From Hahella sp. KA22 (GTDB lineage Bacteria > Pseudomonadota > Gammaproteobacteria > Pseudomonadales > Oleiphilaceae): a stretch of DNA of 64,000 nucleotides. Below the pieces are notes generated by a model, which did no database searches, was not told the origin of the DNA, and worked only from the letters and a program-made list of their open reading frames with translations. Location: NCBI RefSeq assembly GCF_004135205.1, contig NZ_CP035490.1, forward strand, positions 5,695,501 to 5,759,500, read 5' to 3'. Shown one piece after another: positions 52,158 through 60,389 of the stretch. The position numbers and the translations under genes are program-made. Each line of letters begins with the position of its first letter. Within the stretch, counting starts at the first letter, position 1.

Positions 52158-53135
52158 TCAGTTCAACGCCCAATAGCCTACCGGCTTCAGGTGCTTGGTG
52201 AAAAACGCCTTGGTCAGCTCGATCACTTTGGCGTCATTGAAACGGCCATGTTGCCCGCCTTTTACCGTGTAAAAGGACACCGGCACTTCCGCCGCTTTCA
52301 ACGCCGCCTCCAGCAGTTGGCTTTGATGATGAGGAACGATGGGGTCTGCGTCGCCATGCACAATCAGGAAAGGCGCGTCGCCTTCGTTGACATAGGTGAT
52401 CGGATTGGCCCGCTCGACCTTATCCTTGTTGTCCTGTATCGCGCCGCCAATCAAACGGGACTCAGGAGAATCCGCTTTGTTGTGAGACTCACTGGCGGGC
52501 AGACGGTTATCGTCTATTTGAAGGAAATCCGTGGGGCCAAAGTAATCCACCACCGCTTGCACCCGGCTGGATACATTCAGGTTTTCACCCACATCAAAAT
52601 CGTCCATATCCCCCGTCGTTCCCAGCAACGCGGCGAGATGGCCGCCGGCGGAAGCGCCCCACACGCCAATGCGTTCAGGGTCAATATCATATTTCCCAGC
52701 GTTGGCGCGCAACCAGCGCACCGCCGCCTTAACGTCTTCTAACTGGGCGGGAAACTTAGCCACATTACTCAGCCGATAGTTGACGCTGGCGATGGCATAA
52801 CCTTCGTCCACGTAGCCGATGGGAACGCCCTGGGTTTTATCGCCATTCATCCAACCTCCGCCGTGAATCCAGATAATCAGCGGGATATTTTTACCGGCGG
52901 AAGGAAGGTGCAGGTCCAGCTTTTGTTGCGCATGGCCGTTACTCACGTACGCCATGTCCCGGTGCGAAATAACGCCCTGTTCCGCAGGAGGGATAAATCC
53001 GGAGTCCGGGGGTGACGCTGATTTTTCCTGCGCAGGCGGTTGCACAGGCGAGGACGTCGTCTCAGGAGCGCTCTCGGTTGCCGCCACGGAAACACTTATC
53101 ATAAAAAAGGAAGCAATGAATGCCTGAAGCCGCAT
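52158..53135 (-). CDS. Exported esterase/lipase of the HSL/BD-FAE type
   Basis: A 325-residue exported alpha/beta hydrolase. The signal peptide is about 1-19 (MRLQAFIASFFMISVSVAA), followed by a Pro/Ser-rich linker of 40 residues. The oxyanion motif is IWIHGGGWMNGDK, the nucleophile elbow GVWGASAGGHLAALLG, the acid VHGDADPIVP and the histidine KGGQHGRF. This is the carboxylesterase/feruloyl-esterase-like group. ATG 53135 has an excellent AAGGAG. It precedes the glycosyltransferase gene at 22 bases. Confidence 0.9.
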   Translation of the reverse strand: MRLQAFIASFFMISVSVAATESAPETTSSPVQPPAQEKSASPPDSGFIPPAEQGVISHRDMAYVSNGHAQQKLDLHLPSAGKNIPLIIWIHGGGWMNGDKTQGVPIGYVDEGYAIASVNYRLSNVAKFPAQLEDVKAAVRWLRANAGKYDIDPERIGVWGASAGGHLAALLGTTGDMDDFDVGENLNVSSRVQAVVDYFGPTDFLQIDDNRLPASESHNKADSPESRLIGGAIQDNKDKVERANPITYVNEGDAPFLIVHGDADPIVPHHQSQLLEAALKAAEVPVSFYTVKGGQHGRFNDAKVIELTKAFFTKHLKPVGYWALN

Positions 53136-53387
53136 CTGACTATCTCCTTTCGATGCAGTGACCACGCGCCGGTTTTAAGCACATCCTTTTTCCATGCGCG
53201 CTAATAGCATAGGCCCGCGCAGAAAAAGCGCCAGAAAATCCGACGACGCCAAATGGCGCTGAACATAACATGCAGGAGAATGCAGTGACAACCGAGCCTG
53301 TTCGTCATCAGGCGCAGAAGGAAAGAGAAAGAAGGCAAAGGGCCGGGTATGCGCCCGGCCCTGTTCAGCGGAATAAAGAATGTAGCG

Positions 53388-55508
53388 TTATTGCAACGTC
53401 ACCGTTGCGCTATCCGAAGGCGACACTGGCGCTGAACCATCGTCATCCACAACCGTTGCGGTGACGGTATTGGTATGGGTCGCACTGTTCACCCAGGCCT
53501 CGAAGCTACAGGTGTAACTGTCTCCAGGTTGCGCGGCGGGCTGCAGTTCCTGCGGCGTCACACAGGTCGTGTTGTAGAGATCGCCTTGCACCACCGTTAC
53601 GTCGCCGAGCATATCGTCCACCAGAGCGGTGACCGTCAGCGCTTCAGCATCGGAGGTATTGGTCACCGTGACTTCAAACGTCACCAGCGCCCGCGTCGCG
53701 GTTTTGGTAAGCGTCGCCGCCGGCGGCGCATTGATGATGTCGACAGTGGCGTCGCTCATGGCGCTGAGCACCTGTCCGTCATCATCCACGCCAAGCGCCA
53801 GCACCACGTTGGTGACCGAGGTATTGCCGTTGCCGCTGACAAAGGTGGTCACGGAACAGGTGAAGGATTGTGAGGAGTACAGGATTTGCGGCAGCGCGCA
53901 GTCGCCCATGCCGTTCAAATCGCCCAGCTTGTCGTCGTCCAGGTTTTCAATGGTCACTGCATCGACGGTAGACAGGTTGGTCACAGTATAGGTATAGGTG
54001 ACATTGCCTCCCGGCTCATCGACCTGCTCTGGATCGGCGGTTTTGGTCACCGAAATTTCCGAAGGCACGTTAACGATCACCACGGTTGCGGAGTCGCTGG
54101 CGCTCACCATATTGCCCTCGTCATCCGCGCCGGAAGCGGTGACCGTATCCGTCTCCGATTTGCCTGCGTTGCCCATGACATTGGTGGTAAAGGAGCACAG
54201 ATACTCCTGCCCCGGCGCAATGACAAGACCTGACTGGCAGTCGCCTTGGCCATTGAGGTCACCGTGAATGTTATCCACTAATGAACTCAGAGTAATGGGA
54301 TCGCTGGACGCCGGACTCGTGTTTTTCACGGAGACGGTGAAAGTGACAGGACCGCCGGGCTCCAACAACTGTGTAGGCGAAGCGGTTTTGACCACTTCCA
54401 ACACAGGTGGCGAATCCAGAATGGTGACGCTCGCGCTATCCTGCCCCGACAGTGAGTAGCCGTTGTTATCCACGCCGCTGGCGGTGACCGTATCGGTCTC
54501 CACAGTGTTGGCGTTCGCATTGATCTGCGCGGTGAACTGACAGCTATAGGTGTCCACGCCGCCAGGATTGCGATCATCCGCCGGGATAGTCTGCGGCGTC
54601 GCGCAAGTGGTGCTGATTATGCCGTCATGTCCCGCCATGGTGATGTCGCCGTAGATATCGTCAGTCAACGTATTCATTGTCACCGAGTTAGACGGATCAA
54701 CTCCCACGTTAGTGACTGAAACGGAGAACGTCACAGTTCCGCCCGGCTCCGTCAATGTCGTAGGCGAGGCAGTTTTGGACACCAGCAGTTCCGCTGGCGG
54801 CACATCGATTGGCACGTTGAAACCTTCGTCACACTTACACTTCGACGGCGATCCTGGGAAAGCATCCGTGGGAGTCACGCAAAGCTCATTAGCCCCCGCC
54901 TGCCGCCAGCTGGTGCAATAAGGCAGGTTCAACTTACCATCGGCATCCGGGTCAATACACACTGCTGTGATAGTGATGGTCGGATACAGCGGATTATGCC
55001 CGGGCTTGTCGATGTCGCCACAGGTATCCTGCACCCCTGAGGGCCCTGATGTACCAGGAAAAGGGTCGTCAGTTCCGTCCAAGTCCAGCCAGGGAGGGTC
55101 TGGTTGAAACGGCAATGTGGAAATTGCGCATGAACCACTGACGGCTCCATCCCCTTCCGGGTCTCCGTCAGTGACGAAGTAGATGCCGATATCGTGTCGT
55201 TCTTTCGCCGACGACACCAACTCAAATGTAGCGGTGAACTCAACCGTATCTCCCTGATAAGCGCAACCGTCATCCAGTATTTCAAGTTGCGGCGTTCCAT
55301 CCGGGTTCGTGGCCACGCCGGCTATCTGAATATCGTTAGCCGAACATTGCACATTGAATCCCGCGGTTTCCTCCATACAGCCCGCTTCCACCAAGTCCTG
55401 CGCAAAAACTGGCGAGCCCATAAACATGATGGCGGCCAGCGCCGTCATGCCACTCACCTTTCGGCGCTCCTTTCTCGTACCTGATAATTTCGCGTTAACT
55501 GACTGCAT
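53388..55508 (-). CDS. Secreted DUF11-type repeat protein
   Basis: A 706-residue exported protein. An extended signal peptide (about 20-36, ending PVFAQ) is followed by a cysteine-rich N-terminal domain of about 200 residues. Four tandem DUF11-like Ig repeats follow, each starting like LLVSKTASPTTLTEPGGTVT, LEVVKTASPTQLLEPGGPVT, ISVTKTADPEQVDEPGGNVT and, shortened, ATLTKTATRALVTFEVTVTN. There is no LPXTG, PEP-CTERM or membrane anchor at the C terminus. A surface or structural role is inferred. Confidence 0.82.
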   Translation of the reverse strand: MQSVNAKLSGTRKERRKVSGMTALAAIMFMGSPVFAQDLVEAGCMEETAGFNVQCSANDIQIAGVATNPDGTPQLEILDDGCAYQGDTVEFTATFELVSSAKERHDIGIYFVTDGDPEGDGAVSGSCAISTLPFQPDPPWLDLDGTDDPFPGTSGPSGVQDTCGDIDKPGHNPLYPTITITAVCIDPDADGKLNLPYCTSWRQAGANELCVTPTDAFPGSPSKCKCDEGFNVPIDVPPAELLVSKTASPTTLTEPGGTVTFSVSVTNVGVDPSNSVTMNTLTDDIYGDITMAGHDGIISTTCATPQTIPADDRNPGGVDTYSCQFTAQINANANTVETDTVTASGVDNNGYSLSGQDSASVTILDSPPVLEVVKTASPTQLLEPGGPVTFTVSVKNTSPASSDPITLSSLVDNIHGDLNGQGDCQSGLVIAPGQEYLCSFTTNVMGNAGKSETDTVTASGADDEGNMVSASDSATVVIVNVPSEISVTKTADPEQVDEPGGNVTYTYTVTNLSTVDAVTIENLDDDKLGDLNGMGDCALPQILYSSQSFTCSVTTFVSGNGNTSVTNVVLALGVDDDGQVLSAMSDATVDIINAPPAATLTKTATRALVTFEVTVTNTSDAEALTVTALVDDMLGDVTVVQGDLYNTTCVTPQELQPAAQPGDSYTCSFEAWVNSATHTNTVTATVVDDDGSAPVSPSDSATVTLQ

Positions 55509-55880
55509 ATCCTTTTTTTCCTTTGTGATTGATTTTCACTCTGGCCCAGCGCAAACCGACAAACCACAGGGCCTCCAGCAGGATAAAGACTAGTCCATTA
55601 CGCATAGTTCATATTTTTAATTTAACGTCGGTATGTAACCCAACGTTTGAGAGGCGAGGAAGTTCACGGGATATAGAGAGAGACTGTATGCCCTCCGTGA
55701 CATACTTTTGGAGCTCAGGGGCGAAAATCGAACACTAAAGACAAGAATACTGCCACTTGTCACTTTAATCAGACACTGGAAAGAGTGATATATCGCATTG
55801 TTTTTCTCGCCTCATGTTCTGCTAAAAGAAGTAAAACATTGTTAGGAACGCAAGTAGTAATCATTGTCAAAAAAAGCGTT
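55509..55880. other. Intergenic region, 372 bases, no supported gene
   Basis: AT-rich DNA between two minus-strand genes. Only short frames without ribosome sites are present; it presumably contains the promoter of the repeat protein gene. Confidence 0.4.
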
Positions 55881-56768
55881 CTATTTTTGGCTGTCGATTG
55901 TTTCATACAATTCGCGAGCGGCTTCGCCAAGAGCGCGAGAGAACAGGCTGAATACGGCGGAGCGAGGCTCTGAGCGTTCAATCACACCAATACGTCGATA
56001 AAAAACATCACCCTTTAATTCAAAAACACGCACTTGGCTGACATCCAGTCCTGGCGAGATCGGCAACAAGGCGACGCCCAATCCTTCCTCCACCATTTTG
56101 GCGATCCCTGTGAGCTCATCCATCTCCGCGCAATCATTCACATGCAGACGGTGCCGGCGTAGAAAGCGATCCACCAGGCGACCGCCAAATGCGCCTCGGT
56201 CATAGCGGATAAAACGATGCGCCGACAGGAGCGCGCGCCAGTCACTTTCCTGCGCCTCCTGGGGCGCAATCAACGCGTATCGCTCATTCGCCAGGGGCGA
56301 CCAGTTCAACTCACGAGGCAAGGCAAAAGGCGGCTCCACTAATATCGCCGCATCGATTTCGCAGCTATCGACCAGCGCCAGCAGCTGCAACGATGAGCCG
56401 GGTATAATTCGCAGCGATATCTCGCTTCCGGCCCGACGCAAATGAGACATCGTTACCGGCAGCAAACCAGCCTGCGCCGTGGAGACCGACCCAAGCCGAA
56501 CCTCACCGCGCACAGGTCGAGGCTCCGTCCCCTCGCACATACCGCCGAACAAGTCGAGAATCTGCTCTGCTCTACCAATCGCAGCCCGCCCTTCCGCCGT
56601 CAGTTGCGCCGACCGTCCTGCGCGTTCAAACAATGAGTAGCCCAATGCTTCTTCCAGGCGCTGCATCTGCGCGCTGACCGCAGACTGGGTCAAACCGATG
56701 CGATCGCCTGCGGCGGCGAATGTGCCGCACTTAGTCACTTCCAGAAAGGTTTTAAGCTCTCTCAACAT
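55881..56768 (-). CDS. LysR-family transcriptional regulator
   Basis: A 295-residue LysR regulator. The helix-turn-helix is FAAAGDRIGLTQSAVSAQMQ followed by RLEEALGYSLFERAG. The effector-binding domain begins near residue 90 (GEVRLGSVSTAQAGLLPVTM). It is divergent from the amidase gene with about 150 AT-rich bases between, the usual LysR-target layout, so it may control amidase expression in response to a related compound. The effector is unknown. Confidence 0.9.
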   Translation of the reverse strand: MLRELKTFLEVTKCGTFAAAGDRIGLTQSAVSAQMQRLEEALGYSLFERAGRSAQLTAEGRAAIGRAEQILDLFGGMCEGTEPRPVRGEVRLGSVSTAQAGLLPVTMSHLRRAGSEISLRIIPGSSLQLLALVDSCEIDAAILVEPPFALPRELNWSPLANERYALIAPQEAQESDWRALLSAHRFIRYDRGAFGGRLVDRFLRRHRLHVNDCAEMDELTGIAKMVEEGLGVALLPISPGLDVSQVRVFELKGDVFYRRIGVIERSEPRSAVFSLFSRALGEAARELYETIDSQK

Positions 56769-56925
56769 CGCAGGTTGGCCCTTTGTAGCTAAGTAGATAG
56801 ACAGCGCAGGATAATCAAACTGATCAATAAAATTTGATAATAGGCTAAAAATTTATTGTTTTAAATTCCAAAAATTAATCAATAAAGTGACTCCGCTGGC
56901 GTCCAAATTCATACGGAGAAACACA

Positions 56926-58236
56926 GTGTCCCTACCTTTAACCAACGATGGCGCGCAATGGGTGAAATCCATTCAGGGTGGCGAATGCACAGCGGAAGAA
57001 GTATGTGAAGCATTAATCGCTCAGATTACTCGCTATGAGCCTGACATCCGCGCCTTTGCAGCGTTTGATCCAAACAGAGTTTTACAACAGGCGCAGGCGA
57101 TAGACTCCCGCCCAAACAAAGGGAAGCTGAGCGGACTCCCCATCGGCGTAAAAGACATCTTTGATACTGTCGATTTTGCGACAGAGTATTTCTCTCCTAT
57201 CTATCGAGATCACCTGCCCTCGCGAGACTGCTCAGTCGTGGCGCGACTACGGCGAGAAGGCGCTATCGTCATGGGTAAAACGGAGACCACTGAGTTCGCC
57301 TTTATGCATACCGGGCCAACCCGCAATCCACACGCGCTGGATCACACGCCAGGCAGCTCCAGCGCCGGCTCCGCGGCAGGATTGGCGGCGGGATTTTTCC
57401 CGGTGGCGCTGGGCTCGCAAACAGCGGGCTCCTTGCTCAAGCCCGCCTCCTATTGCGGCCTGTTCGCTTTCAAACCAACACGCGGAATTGTCTCTCTGGA
57501 AGGCGTCAAACCCCTGGCGCCCAGCTTCGACACCGTCGGCTGGTATGGACGCAGCATGGATGATTTGCAGTTACTCGCGGAGGTGCTGCTGGAGCCTTAC
57601 TTGTCGCTGCGGACGCCATCCATCAACCGGTCTCTCCGACTGGCATGCGTCATTGACGAGTTTTGGCCTACCGTGGAAACGCCAGTCAAGGAAGCGCTGC
57701 TCACCAGCCTGTTAACGCTGCGCTCCCAAGGGCATCACATTCAGAATACCTCCACGCCGTTCAGCCTGAAGCAGTTGGCCGACTGCCATAAAACCGTTAA
57801 CGACAGGGAGGGCAGCCGCGCACTGGCTTACGAATACGCCAGCCGCCGCAACCAGCTCAGCGCCTCAACGCTGGAAATGATTGAGAACGGCTTACGCCTG
57901 ACCTTCGCCGAAGAACTCGCGGCCAAAACCGCAATCACCGCCGCCGCAAACGCCTACCCTCAATTCATGGCCGACTACGACGCCATCATCACCCTCAGCA
58001 CGCCCCACTCCGCCCCGGAAGGCCTTCTTACCACAGGCACATCAGATCTGATCAAAGTCTGGAACACCCTGGGCGTCCCCCAACTCAACATCCCCCTCAC
58101 CCTCCCCGGACACCTGCCAGTGGGACTGCAAATCGTCGGTATACAAGGCGGTGATGGAAGGTTGTTGGAGGTAGGTAAAGTGATCGCTGGCGCGTTAGGG
58201 ATAAGCAGGTCAATGGAGACCTTAAAGCCTTACTGA
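56926..58236 (+). CDS. Amidase signature family enzyme
   Basis: A 436-residue amidase. The Ser-cisSer-Lys triad region is present: the lysine in LPIGVKDIFDTVDFATEYFS, and the serines in HTPGSSSAGSAAGLAAGFFP with GSQTAGSLLKPASYCGLFAF. In this copy QTAGSLLKPA replaces the more usual QTxGSxxRPA. It hydrolyses amides in the cytosol. GTG 56926 is chosen because CGGAG lies seven bases upstream; a longer GTG start at 56887 has no ribosome site. It is divergent from the LysR gene. Confidence 0.9.
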   Translation: MSLPLTNDGAQWVKSIQGGECTAEEVCEALIAQITRYEPDIRAFAAFDPNRVLQQAQAIDSRPNKGKLSGLPIGVKDIFDTVDFATEYFSPIYRDHLPSRDCSVVARLRREGAIVMGKTETTEFAFMHTGPTRNPHALDHTPGSSSAGSAAGLAAGFFPVALGSQTAGSLLKPASYCGLFAFKPTRGIVSLEGVKPLAPSFDTVGWYGRSMDDLQLLAEVLLEPYLSLRTPSINRSLRLACVIDEFWPTVETPVKEALLTSLLTLRSQGHHIQNTSTPFSLKQLADCHKTVNDREGSRALAYEYASRRNQLSASTLEMIENGLRLTFAEELAAKTAITAAANAYPQFMADYDAIITLSTPHSAPEGLLTTGTSDLIKVWNTLGVPQLNIPLTLPGHLPVGLQIVGIQGGDGRLLEVGKVIAGALGISRSMETLKPY

Positions 58237-58331
58237 CAATGTAGATTAGACCTTATACCCGAGTGACCCGTTTTAGCTGTTCCTTTTAGAATTTGATTTC
58301 TATTCGCTTACGCATACAAGGAAGTTATTCA

Positions 58332-59123
58332 ATGTGCATAAAGAGCAGTGTGGGCCTGCGCGGGACCAACTCAAAAACAGACGTAAAAGTCATTCAAGCA
58401 GCATTAAATCTTTATACATCTGACTCTTTTCTTTTAGAGTCGAAGTTAACTATAGATGGACAGATAGGCCAAAAAACCATACAGGCCATAACGTTATTTC
58501 AAAAATCCTCGGTCCAAATATCCAAACCTGACGGAAAAGTCGATCCAAAGGGAAAGACACTTAAAACTCTAAAACAGGGCGTCACGAAAGGATTAAGCGA
58601 AGACGCTTTGACGGCAATCATGGCGCACGGGAAATCATCGACAATTAACAAGTATTTTCCCTTACTCCAAAATAACCTTTCCCGATACCTGATAAATTCA
58701 CCGCTTCGCACTGCGCACTTTCTCGCCCAAGTCGGCCATGAAAGTCTGTCTTTTAGATACACAGAAGAACTGGCCAGTGGAGCCAATTACGAGGGCAATC
58801 TAGCGCTCGGAAATACACAATCCGGCGATGGTGTTCGATTCAAAGGACGAGGATTAATTCAGCTAACCGGTCGCAGTAATTACTCTGAGTATGCCGAGTA
58901 TTCCAGAATAGACCTCATGAAAAAGGGGAATGAGGTATTAGTGGCATTAACTCCCGCCTACGCATTGGATGTAAGCCTGTGGTTTTGGAATAAGCGTCGC
59001 TTAAACATCAAAGCTGATAAAGATGATCTCCGTGGAGTTACTTATCGTGTAAACGGTGGTTACACTGGTTTACAGGACAGGCGAGACTATCTTGATCGCG
59101 CCAAATTCTTTCTCATGCCTTAG
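58332..59123 (+). CDS. GH19 lysozyme/endolysin-like protein with peptidoglycan-binding domain (candidate antibacterial effector)
   Basis: A 263-residue protein without signal peptide. Residues 5-60 form a peptidoglycan-binding domain (DVKVIQAALNLY, then IDGQIGQKTIQAITLFQKS). Residues 85-263 are a GH19 chitinase/lysozyme domain with catalytic Glu137 in AQVGHESLSFRYTEE and the substrate loop GRGLIQLTGRSNY (173-185). The domain order equals that of the Xanthomonas type IV effector XAC2609, but the C-terminal recruitment domain is missing. Composition is clearly AT-richer than neighbours, a sign of transfer. Two XAC2610-like lipoproteins follow directly, so an effector-immunity unit is inferred. 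A phage-type endolysin is the alternative. Confidence 0.82.
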   Translation: MCIKSSVGLRGTNSKTDVKVIQAALNLYTSDSFLLESKLTIDGQIGQKTIQAITLFQKSSVQISKPDGKVDPKGKTLKTLKQGVTKGLSEDALTAIMAHGKSSTINKYFPLLQNNLSRYLINSPLRTAHFLAQVGHESLSFRYTEELASGANYEGNLALGNTQSGDGVRFKGRGLIQLTGRSNYSEYAEYSRIDLMKKGNEVLVALTPAYALDVSLWFWNKRRLNIKADKDDLRGVTYRVNGGYTGLQDRRDYLDRAKFFLMP

Positions 59124-59132
59124 AGTCAAATT

Positions 59133-59672
59133 ATGCGACAAGTGTACATACTATTAACCATCTTCCTGGCCGCCTGCTCGCAGGCTCAAAATCAGCCGGA
59201 GCAGAAGGCCTCGCCAGTGGTTTGCGCATTTGAGTCTGAGCAGATAGATACCTGTCACTTTGAAGACGGCGGCGATGAAATATCCGCAACGCTGACAACC
59301 CATCTCAGTAATGACGACGAGCTTCATATCTCTGCGATCAACATCTCTCGGGGCAAGCGCCGGCAAACTCTGACCGTATCGCCGGATGCATTACTCTTGC
59401 CGGGAGACAAAGGGTATATATCGTTCGAAGATATTAACTTTGATAACAAAGCGGATATCGCCGTCACCACCAGCTTAGGGGCCGCCAATCTTTATCTGGA
59501 TTACTGGATCTACTCGGAGGAGCAGAAGCGTTATGTGAAGGTTGGAAACTACCCTGTATTCAAACTCCATCCCGATACGCAAACGCTCACCACAGAAGTC
59601 CGCCTCAACGCCGCGCAATACGATAGAAAAGCTTACCAATGGCGCGGATTAGAACTTGTGGTGGTTGAATAG
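59133..59672 (+). CDS. XAC2610-like lipoprotein 1 (candidate immunity protein)
   Basis: A 179-residue lipoprotein with lipobox LAAC (Cys15). The core ISFEDINFDNKADIAVTTSL with following YLDYWIYSEEQKRYVKVG matches the calcium-loop repeat of the XAC2610 family, whose founding member inhibits a GH19-type lysozyme effector. It lies nine bases after the GH19 gene. Export and membrane anchoring fit protection of the periplasm from the neighbouring lysozyme. The inhibitor role is inferred from family and position. Confidence 0.78.
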   Translation: MRQVYILLTIFLAACSQAQNQPEQKASPVVCAFESEQIDTCHFEDGGDEISATLTTHLSNDDELHISAINISRGKRRQTLTVSPDALLLPGDKGYISFEDINFDNKADIAVTTSLGAANLYLDYWIYSEEQKRYVKVGNYPVFKLHPDTQTLTTEVRLNAAQYDRKAYQWRGLELVVVE

Positions 59673-59843
59673 TTGATTAAACGCCAAACGCCTTAGCCCT
59701 TACAGACGAATTGCCGTTACAGCGTCTCGCGCTTAGCATGAATGCGCCCGGGAAACGGGGAGTCATTAATGTGAGTCAGACTCCTCTATGTGAAATCAGG
59801 CGCCGAAGGCGTCTGACTCTTGTCTCGACGAGAAGGACTTTTT

Positions 59844-60380
59844 ATGCGACGCGTTGCGCTTCTTCTATTTCCCATCATTACGTCATGCGGCGTTTCGCCG
59901 CTTCAATCCATATCCAAAGACGGAAACGCCTGTCTGTTTGGCGTCGGCCGCGTTCCAACCTGTGAGCACGAGTCTGCGGCGCTTAAGGTCAAGGCGTCGC
60001 CGATGCTGGCGCCGCTAGCGGATGATCAGGTATTGCTGCAAGCCGTGGCGGCTTCCATCAACGGTCAGGAGCAACGTCTGGAGATCGCCCCTGACACGGT
60101 GTTCTTCGCTGGCGACATCGGCCATATCGCTTTCGACGATATCAACTTTGATGGTTTCCCCGATCTGGCCATTACCACCTCGGCAGGCGCCAAGCATGTT
60201 TTTCTGGATTATTGGTTGTACTCCCAGGACGCCAAGCGCTTCGTGAGGCTGGGCAATCTGCCGGAGCTGACCGCCGATCCTGCGACTCAAACTCTCAGCT
60301 TGCAAGTTCAAGTCAGCGAAACGCAGTATGAGAGAAAGCGGTTGAAGTGGGATGGCTCAAACTTGATTCCTATCAACTAG
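59844..60380 (+). CDS. XAC2610-like lipoprotein 2 (paralogue)
   Basis: A 178-residue lipoprotein, lipobox-like ITSC (Cys15). It shares with the preceding gene the segment IAFDDINFDGFPDLAITTSA and FLDYWLYSQDAKRFVRLGNL, so the two arose by duplication. ATG 59844 is supported by AAGGA six bases upstream. It is separated from the first copy by 171 bases, unlike the tight spacing of the first pair, so it may have its own promoter. It could protect against a second, related lysozyme. Confidence 0.77.
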   Translation: MRRVALLLFPIITSCGVSPLQSISKDGNACLFGVGRVPTCEHESAALKVKASPMLAPLADDQVLLQAVAASINGQEQRLEIAPDTVFFAGDIGHIAFDDINFDGFPDLAITTSAGAKHVFLDYWLYSQDAKRFVRLGNLPELTADPATQTLSLQVQVSETQYERKRLKWDGSNLIPIN

Positions 60381-60389
60381 GAAATCAGA

